Source: Paenibacillus herberti | Lineage (GTDB): Bacteria > Bacillota > Bacilli > Paenibacillales > Paenibacillaceae | Assembly (NCBI RefSeq): GCF_002233675.1 | Contig: NZ_NMUQ01000001.1 | Location: 1,583,498 to 1,644,848 of the forward strand | Reading direction: 5' to 3' | Length of the DNA: 61,351 bases | Part shown: piece by piece, positions 59,420 through 61,351 of the stretch | Layout: the number at the start of each line of letters is the position of its first letter | Numbering within the stretch: position 1 is the stretch's first letter | Notes under the pieces: model-generated | The model's database searches: none | Seen by the model: the letters and a program-made list of their open reading frames with translations, nothing else | What the model was told of the DNA's origin: nothing | Position numbers and translations under genes: made by a program

Positions 59420-61351
59420 GTCGAGTAGGCGGGGACTTTCCGTCGCGGATTGTACCCCTACCCCTCACAGATCCGTACTGGCGCAATTTACTCATACGGC
59501 TCTTCACATCATCCTTACAGCTTTGGCATGTCGTAGATATTGACGTAGACGCGCGGTTTGGGCAGCTTGAAGTTCGTTAAGACTTCGAAAAATCTCTCCT
59601 TCGTGAAACTCTTTTTCTGGCTTCTGCGATTTAGCCATTTCAGTATCAGGTTAATCGTTAGATCATAATAGGCGTGTATCATCTCGAAATTATCCGTAAT
59701 TCCATAATATCGGTAGTGCCCTGCCAGTTTGGAACGGAGCGTTTTGAGAAACATCTTCTGTTCCCTATGACGATTAGCCTTGATCCATGTTTTCATCGCT
59801 TTGACCTTCTGTTTGAATTTCTTTCCGCTTGTTTTGCGTTTAACCCGAAACATACCTTTCTGGCTTTTGGAACAGTAGTGGGTGAATCCCAGGAAGGTGA
59901 ATGTTTCCGGCTTCCCTTCTCCACGCTTTTTCCTGTTTGCCTCCGCAAAACGTCCGAATTCGATGATCTTTGTCTTCTCTTCCGCTAGGCTCAGATTAAA
60001 CTTGCCTAACCTCGTTCGAAGCGCGGCATAGAATCGTTCTGCATCCTCTTTGTATTGGAAGCAGCATACGAAATCATCAGCAAAACGTACGATTTCAGCC
60101 TGACCTCTACATTGTCTCTTCACCGCCACTTCAAACCACATATCCAGCACATAGTGAAGGTACACGTTTGCAAGCATTGGTGACACGACTGAACCTTGCG
60201 GGGTTCCTTCTTCGGTAGGCTCGTATTCGCCGTCTTCTTGTATGCCGGCTTTCAACATACGCCTGACGAGGCGGTGGATATTGGGATCGCCGATCCGTAA
60301 TTCGAGAAACTTCATCAACCATTCATGATCGACATGATTAAAGAAGCCTTTAATGTCGGCGTCCACCACGTAATGCATCGGTCCTCTCTCCATGATTGCG
60401 TTCAGTCGTTTCAATGCATGGTGCATGCTTCGTTTTGGGCGAAATCCATAGGAGAAGTCCATGAAGTCTTGTTCATAAATGGCTTCGAGCACTCTCTTCA
60501 ACGCGTGTTGCACCAGCTTATCCTCGTAAGCAGGAATACCCAGCGGGCGCGTACTTTTCTCATCCTTCGGGATGTAGGTTCGTCTGGCGGGTTGCGGTCT
60601 GTAGTTTTTCTGTTTGATTCGTTTGACCCGATTCTCTACGTTCGCCTCCAGATTCGCTTCATACGTCTCTTTCGTCACTCCGTCGACTCCTGTTGCTTTC
60701 CCGGTCTCCATGGCTCGATGACTTTCCATCAATGCTACCGCATCGATAAAATGTCCGATTGAAGTAAACCGCTGCTTAGGGTCAGCACTTGCCATCTCTG
60801 CTATTCTTGCTCATTTTGTTTCCATTTTTCTACCCACCTCCGTGTGTGGAAAATGTGTCCTTATCAAGATCGATTTTGTGTCGCCTGCCTTCCCTCCGCC
60901 AGCATTACACCGGTTTCATAGGTACTATGCGGCAATCCGACTCCCAGACGACCATTTGGCTTCCTTACGTATTACCGCTTGTCCGCCATACTCCCGCCGT
61001 TGTTCCTAACAAGTACTTAACTCGTAGAAGAGTGTCTGGGCCTCCCGAGTTGCTGTGTAACCATTGGTATACATGCCTGGCTCTTCGACCCCGGGGAAGC
61101 TCCTTCAGACTTGCCATTCGCGTCTGAGAGGGTATTGTCTTCCGAGTAGTAAAGCTCGTCGACCTTCCCGTTCTCCTCATTTTCGAGGCTCAATCACTTT
61201 CAGGCCTGCATCCTGACTGTCTACGCTTAAACGAGAATGTTACCATTATCGCTCCAAGACTCGTTATTGGTGGCATGGCTTTGCCTTTCCAAGCAGGGGT
61301 TCCACCTGCTAAGTTACTCAACCTAGGCTCGGTCGCTCTTACTACTTAGGT
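59420..61351 (-). mobile_element. Group II intron, 5' end outside the window
   Basis: The intron is read on the minus strand. Structured domain I-IV sequence fills 60796-61351, the LtrA gene follows, then domain V (59470-59503, AGAGCCGTA ... TACGGATCT) and domain VI (about 59421-59468) with a bulged-A-like CCTACTCGAC end. The 3' exon starts near 59419. No GUGYG-type 5' boundary appears before the window ends, so the intron continues to the right. Domain V has an A opposite the usual G-U wobble of the AGC triad and an imperfect tip. Confidence 0.75.
59515..60795 (-). CDS. ltrA: Group II intron reverse transcriptase/maturase
   Basis: 426 residues. The RT domain shows TGVDGVTKETYEANLEANVE, RRTYIPKDEKSTRPLGIPAY, the catalytic VRFADDFVCCF (YADD-type box, here FADD), GTPQGSVVSPMLANVYLHY and LGFTHYCSKSQKGMF. 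A maturase X domain follows (about 310-420). There is no C-terminal HNH endonuclease domain, so mobility would rely on single-stranded or nicked targets. The reading frame is intact. Encoded in domain IV of the intron. Confidence 0.93.
   Translation of the reverse strand: MASADPKQRFTSIGHFIDAVALMESHRAMETGKATGVDGVTKETYEANLEANVENRVKRIKQKNYRPQPARRTYIPKDEKSTRPLGIPAYEDKLVQHALKRVLEAIYEQDFMDFSYGFRPKRSMHHALKRLNAIMERGPMHYVVDADIKGFFNHVDHEWLMKFLELRIGDPNIHRLVRRMLKAGIQEDGEYEPTEEGTPQGSVVSPMLANVYLHYVLDMWFEVAVKRQCRGQAEIVRFADDFVCCFQYKEDAERFYAALRTRLGKFNLSLAEEKTKIIEFGRFAEANRKKRGEGKPETFTFLGFTHYCSKSQKGMFRVKRKTSGKKFKQKVKAMKTWIKANRHREQKMFLKTLRSKLAGHYRYYGITDNFEMIHAYYDLTINLILKWLNRRSQKKSFTKERFFEVLTNFKLPKPRVYVNIYDMPKL

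Overview
The window looks like chromosome from a spore-forming, aerobic member of the Bacillales, most likely Paenibacillus. The reasons are spore genes (spoVK, cotE beside mutSL), the glnR-glnA pair, a CuA-less qoxABCD menaquinol oxidase, strong AGGAGG-type ribosome binding sites and long intrinsic terminators. No rRNA, tRNA or CRISPR array was found.

Layout. 0-0.8 kb: decayed DNA with an integrase tail. 0.8-6.5 kb (minus strand): glnRA, a YnbB-type PLP lyase-like gene, spoVK, a YdcF-like gene and a DUF402 gene. 6.8-14.5 kb (minus): quinol oxidase, a small membrane protein, a cyclophilin lipoprotein and a class A penicillin-binding protein. 14.6-22.1 kb (minus): a tight mutS-mutL-methyltransferase-miaA-hfq operon; MutS and MutL both carry unusual low-complexity linkers. 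22.5-24.9 kb: cotE and an amidoligase-like gene.

25.4-30.8 kb (plus): the most unusual part of the window. Eight tandem paralogues of 150-169 residues each join an N-terminal hydrophobic motif of the YjcZ sporulation-protein type to the same unrecognised, strand-rich domain of about 105 residues. The first and last copies share an exactly repeated 32-nt upstream block containing a sigma-K/sigma-E-like promoter, so I infer mother-cell expression during sporulation. A FUSC-type exporter gene on the other strand separates copies 7 and 8, and an apparently intact IS4/IS701-type element lies just after copy 8.

32.2-42.3 kb: a SsuABC/Thi5-like ABC transporter, an M32 carboxypeptidase, a HesB-like protein with a beta-carbonic anhydrase, asparagine synthetase and two exported proteins. 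42.5-48.5 kb: a two-component system, a DinG-like helicase, DUF309 and a small exported/DUF2653 pair. 48.5-52.1 kb: a compact four-gene operon (methyltransferase, FAD oxidoreductase, SRPBCC cyclase-like protein, FabF-type ketosynthase) that looks like a small polyketide-type pathway without its own carrier protein in view. 52.5-54.4 kb: a GH18 protein with about six N-terminal repeats.

54.4-61.35 kb: accessory and decaying DNA. It holds a MarR-like tail, a truncated flavin monooxygenase joined to a broken IS4-type transposase gene, three AT-rich genes for exported proteins (one a signal-peptidase-I-like lipoprotein lacking both catalytic residues), an IS5-type element with a nonsense codon, and a group II intron that runs off the right edge.
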